Numbered from the stretch's first letter, positions 54,946-63,978 are shown. The stretch: 64,000 nt of DNA from an uncultured Clostridia bacterium (GCA_948524275.1 CAOSLI010000002.1:248001-312000); one strand, 5' to 3'. The notes: generated by a model from the letters alone, not told the origin. Numbers and translations: made by a program.

Positions 54946-55500
54946 ATGCCAAATAAAAACAGATGCAAATGGTGCAATTTAAAAAACGAAAAATACATAG
55001 CATACCATGATGAAGAATGGGGAGTACCAGTTTATGATGACCATCATTTATATGAAATGTTAATATTAGAGTCCTTTCAGGCAGGACTATCATGGGAATG
55101 CGTATTAAATAAAAGAGAAGACTTTAAAAAAGCATTTGACAATTTTGACATAGACAAAGTATGCAATTATGACGAAAAAAAGATAGAATACCTACTAAAA
55201 AATGAAAAAATTATTAGAAACAAATTAAAAATAGAAGCAGCTATAAACAATAGCAAAATATTTAAAGAGATACAAAAAGAATACAAAACATTTTCAAACT
55301 ATATATGGCATTTTACAAACAACAAGGTTATATATGAGATAGACAAAACCAGTTCCGAATTATCAGATACAATATCCGAAGACTTGCAAAAAAGAGGGAT
55401 GAAATTTGTGGGAACTACAATTATATACTCATACCTGCAAGCAATAGGAGTAATCTACTCGCACGAAAAAGAATGTTTTATGTATAAAAGGAGACGCTGA
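54946..55500 (+). CDS. tag: DNA-3-methyladenine glycosylase I
   Basis: 184 residues. Tag excises 3-methyladenine from DNA. Zinc-site residues: NRCKWCNL near the start and HEKECFMYKR near the end. Core signature: YIAYHDEEWGVPVYDDHHLYEMLILESFQAGLSWECVLNKRE. Start at 54946 with AGAGAGGAA upstream; an upstream in-frame ATG lacks homology. The terminator overlaps the stop codon. Confidence 0.95.
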   Translation: MPNKNRCKWCNLKNEKYIAYHDEEWGVPVYDDHHLYEMLILESFQAGLSWECVLNKREDFKKAFDNFDIDKVCNYDEKKIEYLLKNEKIIRNKLKIEAAINNSKIFKEIQKEYKTFSNYIWHFTNNKVIYEIDKTSSELSDTISEDLQKRGMKFVGTTIIYSYLQAIGVIYSHEKECFMYKRRR

Positions 55501-55515
55501 TTTCGTCTCCTTTAA
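55487..55515 (+). terminator. Terminator overlapping the tag stop codon
   Basis: AAAGGAGACG-CTGATTT-CGTCTCCTTT; the loop contains the TGA stop. Confidence 0.8.
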
Positions 55516-55522
55516 TGTAATC

Positions 55523-55981
55523 TTATTTATTTAGCAAGTATATTGATAAATTTAAGTATGACGCAAACAATACCCATAATAAATATGGTATTTGAAGCAA
55601 GCCTGAGACTTTATTTGCTTTATAAAATTTAAATATCATAATAGCTACTAAAATAGCAAGAATAATTATCCAAATAAAAGCAAACAATCTCCATTTTAAA
55701 ACAAAAAACGCAATTGGCCATAAAACATTTACAAATAACTGAATAAAGTATATTAAATTTATATCAAAAGTAATTAACGATTTTTCCTTAAGTATTCCAT
55801 ACGAAACTCCCATTAAAATATAAAGAATAGTCCACATAATTGGAAACAACAAACTAGGCGGTGCAAGAAAAGGTTTCTGCAAAGAATTATAATCCATAGA
55901 ACCTGAAATAATAAAGCCCACTATCCCACCTATAATTACGGGAATCAATATAGATTTAGCATATATTTTAAATTTTGACAT
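55523..55981 (-). CDS. TspO/MBR family protein
   Basis: 152 residues, five membrane helices. TspO proteins bind porphyrins and related ligands. Family hallmarks: LQKPFLAPPSLLFPIMWTILYILMGVSYG (W-x-P-x-x-x-F-P-x-x-W/M-T-x-L-Y pattern), QLFVNVLWPIAFF and the final LLWVLFASYLNLSIYLLN. A run of GGAGG lies before the start. Single gene. Confidence 0.93.
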   Translation of the reverse strand: MSKFKIYAKSILIPVIIGGIVGFIISGSMDYNSLQKPFLAPPSLLFPIMWTILYILMGVSYGILKEKSLITFDINLIYFIQLFVNVLWPIAFFVLKWRLFAFIWIIILAILVAIMIFKFYKANKVSGLLQIPYLLWVLFASYLNLSIYLLNK

Positions 55982-56175
55982 AAAAAGGCCTCCTTTTTAC
56001 TATTCTATTAGAATATAAAAAAAATATACATAAATAAAATATGAAAATTTTCTATTGAATTTGCAATTTATTGTGATAAAATATATAGAATAAAAATAAT
56101 TGTATCAATACCACTATACGTAGCATATCTATTATAAATAGTGTCAACGACACAAATCAGAGGAGATGAAACAAA

Positions 56176-57054
56176 ATGGAACAATTAGATCATGAAAAGG
56201 TTGCAATAAAAGTATCATTATACAGTATTATTGCAAATACATTTTTATCAATATTTAAGTTACTAGCAGGTGTAATTGGTAAGTCCGGAGCTATGCTATC
56301 AGATGCCGTTCATTCTATGTCTGATGTTTTTAGTACAATAGTTGTAATAATAGGAGTAAAATTAGCAGGCAAAAAAGAAGATAAAGATCACCAATATGGA
56401 CATGAAAGACTAGAATGTGTTGCAGCAATAATCTTAGCAATGAGCTTAATTTTAGTTGGAATTGGAATAGGAGTTTCAGGAATAAAAAATATTATATCTG
56501 GAAATTATGAGAACTTAGCGATTCCAAGTATGTTAGCTTTAGTTGCGGCCATTGTTTCTATAATAGTAAAAGAAGGAATGTTCTGGTATACAAGAAAAGC
56601 AGCAAAAAAGATAAACTCATCTGCACTTATGGCTGATGCTTGGCATCATCGTTCAGACAGCCTATCTTCAATAGGAAGCTTTGTTGGAATATTAGGAGCA
56701 AGATTAGGATTTCCAGTATTGGATTCAATTGCCAGTGTAGTTATTTGTGCATTTATTTTAAAAGCAGGATATGACATTTTTAGAGATGCGGTAAAACAAG
56801 TAGTAGATGAAGCATGTGATGATGAGACAGTTTCAAAAATATGCAATATTGCATCTGAACAAGAAGGAGTAATAAATGTAGATGATATAAAAACCAGACT
56901 ATTTGCCTCTAAGATTTATATTGATTTAGAAATTAGTGTAGACGGGGAAAAATCTCTAAAAGAAGCACATGAAGTTGCACAAAAGGTTCATGATGAAATA
57001 GAAAAAGACATAGAATTAGTAAAACATTGTATGGTACATGTAAATCCAGCATAA
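56176..57054 (+). CDS. Cation diffusion facilitator family transporter
   Basis: 292 residues. CDF transporters export Zn2+, Fe2+, Mn2+ or similar ions by proton exchange. Metal-site residues are visible in helix 2 SDAVHSMSDVFST (H-x-x-x-D) and helix 5 ADAWHHRSDSLSS (D-x-x-x-H-x-x-x-D), with KDHQYGHERLE in between. The C-terminal cytoplasmic domain has DDIKTRLFASKIYIDLEISVDG. The HxxxD/DxxxH set fits the Zn/Fe groups; the ion is not certain. GGAG upstream, terminator downstream. Confidence 0.94.
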   Translation: MEQLDHEKVAIKVSLYSIIANTFLSIFKLLAGVIGKSGAMLSDAVHSMSDVFSTIVVIIGVKLAGKKEDKDHQYGHERLECVAAIILAMSLILVGIGIGVSGIKNIISGNYENLAIPSMLALVAAIVSIIVKEGMFWYTRKAAKKINSSALMADAWHHRSDSLSSIGSFVGILGARLGFPVLDSIASVVICAFILKAGYDIFRDAVKQVVDEACDDETVSKICNIASEQEGVINVDDIKTRLFASKIYIDLEISVDGEKSLKEAHEVAQKVHDEIEKDIELVKHCMVHVNPA

Positions 57055-57083
57055 AGAGACATTGTAATTGAATAAATTTAGAA

Positions 57084-57112
57084 CGCTCACTGTAAAAGGT
57101 GAGTATTTTTTT
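57084..57112 (+). terminator. Terminator of the cation efflux gene
   Basis: CTCAC-8-GTGAG followed by TATTTTTTT. Confidence 0.75.
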
Positions 57113-57115
57113 GAG

Positions 57116-57330
57116 CAAAAAAACGGAGCCCCTGTTGGGACTCCGCTGCCTATAATGCATATTGTGTACCTTACAGTCGCAGGTTACACTTCAGCACAAG
57201 GACTTTCGCCTTAGTTTACAAAGGATCCCGTCCAGTGCAAAAAAAGGCCATTAGGCTTGCCTAAGAAGACAGCCAGTTTGGGACAGATGAGGCGCACCTC
57301 AAAAGTCTATGTATGTGCTAAACTGGAATA
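57116..57330 (-). ncRNA. Unidentified structured RNA downstream of tRNA-Lys
   Basis: About 215 bases, GC-richer than its surroundings, ending in an intrinsic terminator (GGAG-T-CCC-AACA-GGG-G-CTCC then T7). On the minus strand it contains several clear stems: CCAGTTT...AAACTGG enclosing GAGG-TGCG-CCTC; TTAGGC-AA-GCCTAA; AAGG-CGAAAGT-CCTT; and GTGT-A-ACCT...AGGT-ACAC. No open reading frame. It starts just after a tRNA-Lys gene and is probably cotranscribed or closely spaced. Candidates are a divergent 6S RNA or another abundant clostridial RNA class such as the raiA motif; I cannot confirm either. No gene lies downstream in the same direction, so a riboswitch is unlikely. Confidence 0.7.
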
Positions 57331-57339
57331 AACCAGTTA

Positions 57340-57415
57340 TGGTGGGCAACCAGGGAATCGAACCCTGGACCTTCTGATTAAGAGTCAGCTGCTCTACCAA
57401 CTGAGCTAGTCACCC
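57340..57415 (-). tRNA. tRNA-Lys (CTT)
   Basis: 76 bases, acceptor GGGTGAC/GTTGCCC with CCA encoded, anticodon loop CTCTTAA giving CTT, T-loop GTTCGATTC. Confidence 0.95.
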
Positions 57416-57639
57416 ATATAAGCAATACTAAATTATTATACAATGATTTGAAATATATGTCAACTATTTTTCTAAAAAAATTATATACAATGTACAATAT
57501 CAAAAACAATAATAAAATCATAGAATAGATTAAGGTAATTAAATTGGATGTAAATATACAAAGTCATAAAAGCTAATAAAATTCTTCATAGTTATTAAAA
57601 ATAAATTTTAATAGAAGGAGGAAAGGATTGTAACTAAAA

Positions 57640-58419
57640 ATGGAAAATGACAAAAAAGAAAATGCAGAAGAAGAAATAGTCTTAAAAGTTAATAATATTA
57701 GCAAAACATATCAAGCAAAAAATGGAGAAATTGAAGCGCTAACAAACATAAACTTTGACATAAAACAAGGTGAATTTATTAGTATAATAGGACCAAGTGG
57801 ATGTGGAAAATCAACACTACTATCAATAATATCAGGACTAGAAAGTAAAACAAAAGGAGAAATAAAAATAGATGGAAAAGTAGGATATATGCTACAAAAA
57901 GATAATCTTCTAGAATGGAGAACAATATATAAGAATGTATTACTAGGACTTGAAATACAAAAAACAAACACAGATGAAAATAAAAAATATGTAATAGAAT
58001 TACTAAAAAAATACGGACTATATGAATTTAAAGACAAATATCCAATGCAATTATCTGGAGGAATGAGGCAAAGAGTTGCGCTAATTAGAACTCTTGCAAT
58101 AAGACCTAAAATATTGCTATTAGATGAAGCATTTTCTGCTTTAGACTATCAGACTAGACTAATGGTAACAGAAGACATCTATAAAATACTAAAAGAAGAA
58201 AATATTACAGCGCTCATGGTAACACATGATATATCAGAAGCAATAAGTATGTCAGACAGAGTAATAGTATTAAGTCAAAGACCAGCAACGGTAAAAAACA
58301 TATACAATATAGAATTTGATATGCCAAACAGAACTCCTCTAAACTGTAGAGAAAGCCCAAAATTCAGTAGATATTTTAACTCAATGTGGAAGGAGCTAGA
58401 GGAAGATGAAGAAAAATAA
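57640..58419 (+). CDS. ABC transporter ATP-binding protein (nitrate/sulfonate/pyrimidine-precursor type)
   Basis: 259 residues. Walker A is GPSGCGKSTLLSI, Q-loop YMLQKDNLLEW, signature LSGGMRQRVALIRTLA, Walker B ILLLDEAFSALD and the switch His in MVTHDISEA. The D-E-A-F-S-A-L-D box and the downstream genes place it in the TauB/SsuB/ThiZ group. GGAGGAAAG upstream. The permease gene overlaps by 14 bases. The 220-base region before it shows no riboswitch I recognise. Confidence 0.95.
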   Translation: MENDKKENAEEEIVLKVNNISKTYQAKNGEIEALTNINFDIKQGEFISIIGPSGCGKSTLLSIISGLESKTKGEIKIDGKVGYMLQKDNLLEWRTIYKNVLLGLEIQKTNTDENKKYVIELLKKYGLYEFKDKYPMQLSGGMRQRVALIRTLAIRPKILLLDEAFSALDYQTRLMVTEDIYKILKEENITALMVTHDISEAISMSDRVIVLSQRPATVKNIYNIEFDMPNRTPLNCRESPKFSRYFNSMWKELEEDEEK

Positions 58420-59212
58420 ATTAAAAAGTGAAATATCAATAGACAGAAAAAGATACTTAAAAAAAATTAAAGTAAATAAAGTATTAGTGCTAGTTACACA
58501 AATTGGAATATTAGTAGCATTTATAGGTATATGGGAATTACTTGCAAATCAAGGAATAATAGACAGTTTTATAACGAGTCAGCCATCAAGGATAGTAAAA
58601 ACATTTTTAAATCTATCAAGTAATGACTTATTAGAACATTTAAAAATAACATTAATAGAGACATTAACAGGATTTACCCTAGGAACTATATTTGGTGTTA
58701 TAATTGCAATCATATTATGGTGGTCACCATTTATATCAAAGGTATCAGAACCATTTCTTGTAGTACTAAATAGTTTGCCAAAAGTAGCATTAGGACCAAT
58801 AATAATAATTTGGGTAGGAGCAGGAATGCCAGCAATAATAGTAATGGCACTCGCAATTTCACTAATAGTAACAATATTAGACATCTTAAATGGACTAATA
58901 AACACAGACAAAGAAAAAATAAAAATGGCAAGAACTTTTAATGCAAATAAAATGCAAGTATTGACAAAAGTAGTCTTACCAGCTAATATAACCACTTTAT
59001 TTAATACGCTCAAAGTAAATATAGGACTATCACTTGTAGGTGTAATATCAGGTGAATTCTTAGTATCAAAGGGAGGACTTGGATATCTAATAGTATATGG
59101 AGGGCAAGTATTCAAATTAGACTTAGTAATGACAAGTGTAATTATTTTAGGAATTGTTGCAGCCTTAATGTACGAAGTAATAGAACTAATGAGAAGAAAA
59201 ATAGTAAAATAA
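58406..59212 (+). CDS. ABC transporter permease (TauC/SsuC/ThiX type)
   Basis: 268 residues, about six membrane helices. The cytoplasmic coupling loop carries the EAA-like motif DILNGLINTDKEKIKMARTFNANKMQVLTKVVLPANI. Also LNSLPKVALGPIIIIWVGAG and SGEFLVSKGGLGYLIVYGGQVF, which are characteristic of this permease family. Translationally coupled to the ATPase gene. A short inverted-repeat element lies right after its stop. Confidence 0.94.
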   Translation: MKKNKLKSEISIDRKRYLKKIKVNKVLVLVTQIGILVAFIGIWELLANQGIIDSFITSQPSRIVKTFLNLSSNDLLEHLKITLIETLTGFTLGTIFGVIIAIILWWSPFISKVSEPFLVVLNSLPKVALGPIIIIWVGAGMPAIIVMALAISLIVTILDILNGLINTDKEKIKMARTFNANKMQVLTKVVLPANITTLFNTLKVNIGLSLVGVISGEFLVSKGGLGYLIVYGGQVFKLDLVMTSVIILGIVAALMYEVIELMRRKIVK

Positions 59213-59224
59213 TTAATCAAGGAG

Positions 59225-59372
59225 TCAACCAAGAGGGACGGTCTTTTTTGGTTGACGACTTGACAAAACGACAAACATAAACATACAAGCGTTGATATAA
59301 GCGAAGGAAAATAATATGAAAAATATTGATAAGAATAAAATTCAACCAAAAAGGACCGTCCCTCTTGGTTGA
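59225..59372. repeat. Two inverted copies of a 31-bp palindromic element
   Basis: Copy 1 at 59225-59255 begins TCAACCAAGAGGGACGGTC and ends TTTTGGTTGA. Copy 2 at 59342-59372 is its reverse complement with one base difference. Each copy is itself a hairpin through TCAACCAA/TTGGTTGA. They bracket 86 bases between the permease and solute-binding genes. They may be a small mobile palindrome or an mRNA-stability element that lowers or separates expression. Confidence 0.7.
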
Positions 59373-59394
59373 AAAAAAGAAAGGAAATTTAGAA

Positions 59395-60432
59395 ATGAAT
59401 AAGAAAATAGTGGCTGCGGTTATAACTATTGCCATAATAATATTGGCAATAATTATTGGAGTAGTAAGCACAAATGTAAACAAAAATAAAAAAGCAGAAG
59501 CAAATGTAGAAAAACAAATGAAAACAATACAGTTAAATGAGGTTACAAGATCCGTATTTTATGCACCTATGTATGCAGCAATAAACAAAGGATTTTTTGA
59601 AGAAGAGGGACTAAAACTAGAACTTACAACTGGTCAAGGTGCTGATAATGTAATGACATCAATTTTATCTGGACAAAGCGATATTGGTCTATGTGGACCA
59701 GAAGCGGCAATTTATGTCTATAACGAAGGAAAAGAAGACTATGTAGAAGTATTTTCACAATTAACAAAAAGAGATGGTTCATTTTTAGTAAGTAGAGAAA
59801 AAAATGATAATTTCTCTTGGAATGATTTAAAAGGAAAAACTGTAATACCTGGAAGAAAAGGCGGAGTGCCATATATGACACTAGAATATGTTATAAAGCA
59901 AAATGGATTGAATCCTGAAAAAGATTTAACACTAGACGACAGTATAAAATTTGACTTAATGGCAGGAGCTTTTGCATCAGGAACTGCAGATTTTGTTACA
60001 CTATTTGAGCCTACAGCCTCAATGACTGAGGATGCAGGAAAAGGATATATTGTAGCAGCAGTAGGAGAAGCAGCAGGAGAAGTACCATATACAGCATACT
60101 GTGCTAAAAAAAGCTATATTGAAAAAAATCCAGATATAATAGAAAGCTTTGCAAGAGCAACTTATAAAGGACAGAAATGGGCAAAAGAGCATTCTGCAAG
60201 AGAAATTGCAGAAGCAGTAATAAGCTTTTTCCCAGATACAAGTGTAGAATCATTAGAAAACTCAATACAAAGCTATAAAAACATAGATGCTTGGAATGAG
60301 ACACCAATATTAAAGAAAGAAGCATTTGATAAATTACAACTTATCATGACAGAAGCAGGAGAACTAAAAACTCAAGCCCCATATGACAAAGTAGTAAACA
60401 ATAAATATGCAGAAAAAGTTACAGCTGAATAA
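59395..60432 (+). CDS. ABC transporter substrate-binding protein (NMT1/THI5-like)
   Basis: 345 residues. The N-terminal helix MNKKIVAAVITIAIIILAI has no lipobox cysteine, so the protein is membrane-anchored or uses another signal. The mature part has VFYAPMYAAINKGFFEEEGLKLELTTGQGADNVMTSILSGQSDIGLCGPEAA, the NMT1/THI5 pattern for thiamine-pyrimidine, sulfonate or nitrate binding, and PGRKGGVPYMTLEYVIKQNGLN. Start at 59395 after AAAGGA; a longer open frame runs back through the palindromic element. The ligand is not predictable. Confidence 0.9.
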   Translation: MNKKIVAAVITIAIIILAIIIGVVSTNVNKNKKAEANVEKQMKTIQLNEVTRSVFYAPMYAAINKGFFEEEGLKLELTTGQGADNVMTSILSGQSDIGLCGPEAAIYVYNEGKEDYVEVFSQLTKRDGSFLVSREKNDNFSWNDLKGKTVIPGRKGGVPYMTLEYVIKQNGLNPEKDLTLDDSIKFDLMAGAFASGTADFVTLFEPTASMTEDAGKGYIVAAVGEAAGEVPYTAYCAKKSYIEKNPDIIESFARATYKGQKWAKEHSAREIAEAVISFFPDTSVESLENSIQSYKNIDAWNETPILKKEAFDKLQLIMTEAGELKTQAPYDKVVNNKYAEKVTAE

Positions 60433-60522
60433 TTATTGACAAAGAATATAACCAATAGTATAATCGTCATATAAAGTTTGCATAGGTAAACAATATCAAC
60501 GACAACAAAGGGGGAAAGCAGC

Positions 60523-60846
60523 ATGATTAGACGGTTAAAAGAGATTTTGAAGACAATTGTTTTTGAAATTAAGGCTCATAAGGCGTGGAAGATTCTGGCT
60601 CCAAGCACTGTAGATGAACCACAGTTTACTCTAGGCGATAGAATACAAGTCATATGCATTTTAGCTTATATTAAAAAGCAATATACAAAAGAAGACAATC
60701 CAGAAGAGCTCGACGTAGAACTTAGGGAAGGTATAAAATTATATTGCTTAAATGACAGAGTAATAAAAGCCCTGTCAAATAAGGGGTATATGATTTGTAT
60801 GTACCAAAGAGAGTATAACAAAGCACAAAGTTACCAGATTTGGTAA
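60523..60846 (+). CDS. Hypothetical protein with atypical codon use
   Basis: 107 residues, not recognised. It starts MIRRLKEILKTIVFEIKAHK, is mixed alpha/beta and soluble, and contains DRIQVICILAYIKKQYTKEDNPEELD. GGGGGAAAGC stands before the ATG. Codon use is richer in G and C (GCG, CTG, CTC, GAG) than the neighbours, and codon 4 is CGG, one of only six in-frame CGGs in the window. Possible recent acquisition. A terminator follows. Confidence 0.7.
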   Translation: MIRRLKEILKTIVFEIKAHKAWKILAPSTVDEPQFTLGDRIQVICILAYIKKQYTKEDNPEELDVELREGIKLYCLNDRVIKALSNKGYMICMYQREYNKAQSYQIW

Positions 60847-60848
60847 AA

Positions 60849-60884
60849 CTAAAATCTAGGCTATTAAGGTAGTCTAGATTTTAG
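60849..60884. terminator. Terminator-like 11-bp stem
   Basis: CTAAAATCTAG and CTAGATTTTAG, followed by CTATTT. Confidence 0.6.
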
Positions 60885-61005
60885 CTATTTAACAATAATT
60901 AAAAATAATCACTAGTAAATTATTGTAAACTACTATAAAATGTAGTATACTATAAGTATTGTAATTTTTATAAAGTAAAATTTTACAATTAACATGGAGG
61001 TAGAC

Positions 61006-62130
61006 ATGCCCAATATAAACAATTACTTAGAATGGAGAGGAGATCTAAAGCTAGAAAATGATCCATTAAATGAAGTAGATAACATGATTTTATCGAGGTT
61101 TTCATACATGCCATTTAATAAGATAGAAATAAGCGAAGATGAAACAATGGGAAGTATTGCAGAAAAGATAAAAGACTTTCCAGTAGAAGAATTTAATATA
61201 GCTGGGGACAAGCCTTTGGCAAACCACATTGTAAATTCAGCAAGATTTAAAGATTTAAAGGTTACAGATTATGAAGAAAATACAGACTTATCAGTAGAAA
61301 AACAATTTGCAGCAATTACAATTCATCTAGGAAATGGAGAAATATATGTATCATTTTGTGGAACAGATAATAGTATAGTAGGATGGAAAGAAGACTTTAA
61401 TTTAAGCTTTTCTCAGCATTTGCCATCTCAAATAGAAGGTGTAGAATACCTAAAAAGAATAGCAAATAGATACAGTGAAAAGATTCATGTTGGAGGTCAC
61501 TCAAAAGGCGGAAATGTGGCAGCATATGCTGCAATATTTGCAGGGCAAGAGGTGCAAAATCAGATAATAGACATAACAAATCATGATGGACCAGGATTTG
61601 ATGGAGATATAATTCAAAAGGAAGAATATAAGAAAATATTAGACAAATTTGTCACATATATTCCTCAATCATCAGTGATTGGAAGATTGCTAGAACATAA
61701 AGAAAAAAACATAGTAGTAAAAAGTACAGAAAGAGGAATAATGCAACATGACATATACTCATGGCAAATAAATGCAAAATATGCTATAACAGAACTACAA
61801 GTTACAAAAGAAAGTGATCTTGTAAGAAACATAATAAAAACATGGCTTGAAGACACAACACCAGAGCAAAGAAAAAACGTAATAGATATAATCTATAATA
61901 TATTAGTATCTGCAGACGCAACAACAATGAGAGACTTATCATCAGCAAAGGTAAAAAGTTTAGGACGAATTTTAAAGCTATATAACAAAGTAGATGAAAA
62001 TGATAAGAAACTTATATTAAAAGTATTTGCAAGTCTAGGTACAGCTACGAAACAAAATCTAAAGACAAGAGAGCCTAAAAAAGAAATAATTTTAAATAAA
62101 AAGAAAATATGGACAAAAGGTAACATATAA
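61006..62130 (+). CDS. DUF2974 (Mbeg1-like) alpha/beta-hydrolase-fold protein
   Basis: 374 residues. The start NINNYLEWRGDLKLENDPLNEVDNMILSRFSYMPF is characteristic of DUF2974. The nucleophile elbow is VGGHSKGGNVAAYAA (G-H-S-K-G-G), preceded by VSFCGTDNSIVGWKEDF, as in lipase class 3-like proteins. The C-terminus is helical. Start at 61006 after GGAGG. No signal peptide. The substrate is unknown; lipase or esterase activity is inferred from the serine motif. Twelve bases before the ABC-F gene. Confidence 0.88.
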   Translation: MPNINNYLEWRGDLKLENDPLNEVDNMILSRFSYMPFNKIEISEDETMGSIAEKIKDFPVEEFNIAGDKPLANHIVNSARFKDLKVTDYEENTDLSVEKQFAAITIHLGNGEIYVSFCGTDNSIVGWKEDFNLSFSQHLPSQIEGVEYLKRIANRYSEKIHVGGHSKGGNVAAYAAIFAGQEVQNQIIDITNHDGPGFDGDIIQKEEYKKILDKFVTYIPQSSVIGRLLEHKEKNIVVKSTERGIMQHDIYSWQINAKYAITELQVTKESDLVRNIIKTWLEDTTPEQRKNVIDIIYNILVSADATTMRDLSSAKVKSLGRILKLYNKVDENDKKLILKVFASLGTATKQNLKTREPKKEIILNKKKIWTKGNI

Positions 62131-62142
62131 AAGGGAGGGAAC

Positions 62143-63723
62143 ATGCTTACAACAACAGGAGTATCGGTAAGATTTGGAAAAAGAGTCTTATATGAAGATG
62201 TAAATATAAAATTTAATAAAGGGTGTTGCTACGGAATAATCGGAGCAAACGGAACAGGAAAATCAACATTTTTAAAAGTTTTATCAGGAGAATTAGAACC
62301 AAGTAAAGGGGAAGTATCAAAAGATAAAACGGAAAGAATATCAGTACTAAACCAAAACCACTTCGCTTTTGAAGACAAAACTGTAATAGACACAGTAGTT
62401 ATGGGAAACAAAGAGCTATACGACATCAAAGTCCAGAAAGATGCAATATACGCTAAACCTGACTTTAGTGAAGAAGATGGAATGAAAGCAGCAAAACTTG
62501 AAGAAAGATTTGCAGAATTAGATGGATGGAACGCAGAAAGTTCAGCAGAAAGTTTACTTAATGACTTAGGGATTTCACCAGAAAAACATTATAAATTAAT
62601 GAGTGACATAGAAGCAAAAGAGAAAGTAAAAATACTGTTAGCACAAGCATTATTTGGAAATCCAGATATTTTGCTTTTAGATGAGCCAACAAACGACTTG
62701 GATTTAAAGACAATCTCATGGCTTGAAGAATTTCTAATAAACTTTGAAAACACAGTGATAGTAGTATCACATGACAGATACTTCTTAAATAAAGTATGTA
62801 CACACATTTGCGATGTTGACTTTGGAGAAATAAAAGTATTCCCAGGAAACTATGACTTCTGGTACGAATCAAGCCAACTTTTGCAAAAGCAAATGAGAGA
62901 ACAAAACAAAAAGAAAGAAGAAAAAATAAAAGAACTTCAAGACTTTATTGCAAGATTTAGTGCTAATGCATCAAAATCAAAACAAGCAACATCTAGAAAA
63001 AAATCACTAGAAAAGATACAATTAGATGAAATAAAACCATCAGCAAGAAAATATCCATATATTGATTTTAAGCCTGATAGACTACCAGGAAACGAAATAT
63101 TAGAAGTTAAAAACATAAGCAAAACAGTAAATGGAGAAAAGATACTTGAAAATATATCGTTTAAAGTAAAAGAAAACGACAAAATTGCAGTTCTAGCAGA
63201 AAATGAAAATGCAATAACAGTATTATTCCAAATACTATCAGGAGAACTAGAGCCAGACTCAGGAGAAATAAAATGGGGAACAACAATAGCAGCAAACTAC
63301 TTTCCAAAGGACAATAACTACTTATTTAGCGGAAAAGAAAGTATAACAGATTGGCTAAGACAATACTCAAAAGACCCAGATGAAACATATGTAAGGAGTT
63401 TCTTAGGAAGAATGTTATTCTCAGGAGAAGAAGCGCTAAAAGAAGTAAATGTTTTATCAGGAGGAGAAAAAGTAAGATGTGTATTATCAAAAATAATGCT
63501 ATCAGGAGCAAACTTCTTAATATTAGACGAGCCAACAAACCATCTAGACATGGAATCAATTACAGCACTAAATGAAGGAATGGAGAAATTCCCAGGTAAC
63601 ATGATATTTACATCACATGACCACCAATTAACTCAAACAGTAGCAAATAGAATATTTGAAATAAAGAAAGATGGATTAGTTGATAAAGAAACAACTTATA
63701 ATGAGTATTTAGGAATAGAATAA
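62143..63723 (+). CDS. ABC-F family ATPase (YkpA/YbiT-like)
   Basis: 526 residues, two ATPase domains and no membrane part, so a ribosome-associated ABC-F protein. Domain 1: Walker A GANGTGKSTFLK, a degenerate signature MSDIEAKEKVKILLAQALFG in place of LSGGE, and Walker B ILLLDEPTNDLD. A charged linker (about 250-300) carries SKSKQATSRKKSLEKI. Domain 2: its Walker A position is degenerate (LAENENAITVLFQ, lacking GKS/T), while the signature VLSGGEKVRCVLSKIML and Walker B FLILDEPTNHLDM are intact. Such asymmetry is known in the YkpA group. Strong AGGGAGG upstream. Confidence 0.9.
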   Translation: MLTTTGVSVRFGKRVLYEDVNIKFNKGCCYGIIGANGTGKSTFLKVLSGELEPSKGEVSKDKTERISVLNQNHFAFEDKTVIDTVVMGNKELYDIKVQKDAIYAKPDFSEEDGMKAAKLEERFAELDGWNAESSAESLLNDLGISPEKHYKLMSDIEAKEKVKILLAQALFGNPDILLLDEPTNDLDLKTISWLEEFLINFENTVIVVSHDRYFLNKVCTHICDVDFGEIKVFPGNYDFWYESSQLLQKQMREQNKKKEEKIKELQDFIARFSANASKSKQATSRKKSLEKIQLDEIKPSARKYPYIDFKPDRLPGNEILEVKNISKTVNGEKILENISFKVKENDKIAVLAENENAITVLFQILSGELEPDSGEIKWGTTIAANYFPKDNNYLFSGKESITDWLRQYSKDPDETYVRSFLGRMLFSGEEALKEVNVLSGGEKVRCVLSKIMLSGANFLILDEPTNHLDMESITALNEGMEKFPGNMIFTSHDHQLTQTVANRIFEIKKDGLVDKETTYNEYLGIE

Positions 63724-63726
63724 TAA

Positions 63727-63762
63727 AAAAACTCTTCAGTAAATAAAAACTGAGGAGTTTTC
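63727..63762 (+). terminator. Terminator of the ABC-F gene
   Basis: AAAACTCTTCAGT and ACTGAGGAGTTTTC form an imperfect stem. Confidence 0.75.
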
Positions 63763-63882
63763 TATGTACCTTAAACGCATGTGTCCCTAGAAAAAACAAA
63801 TTTATATTACAAAAATGTAATATAAAAGATAAAAACATGTAATTAAAAAGCTTGAAACCTACTTCCGTAAATATAAAAATTA

Positions 63883-63889
63883 TGTCGAA
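63883..63889 (+). promoter_or_regulatory. Spo0A-box-like site upstream of the last gene
   Basis: TGTCGAA, within a 13-mer (TGTCGAATGTTGT) identical to that at 16861-16873 before the T4SS-like operon. It lies 90 bases upstream of the next start codon. Confidence 0.45.
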
Positions 63890-63978
63890 TGTTGTAAGAA
63901 AAAGAGAGTATATTGAACATTAAAAATAAATGTGATAATAAAATAATAACTAATATTATAAAAAGGAAGGTAACGAAA

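Noticed and set aside
57240..57330. Lysine riboswitch suggested by a GAGGTGCG segment near tRNA-Lys
   Set aside because: The rest of the L-box consensus is missing, and no gene follows in that direction before the terminator.
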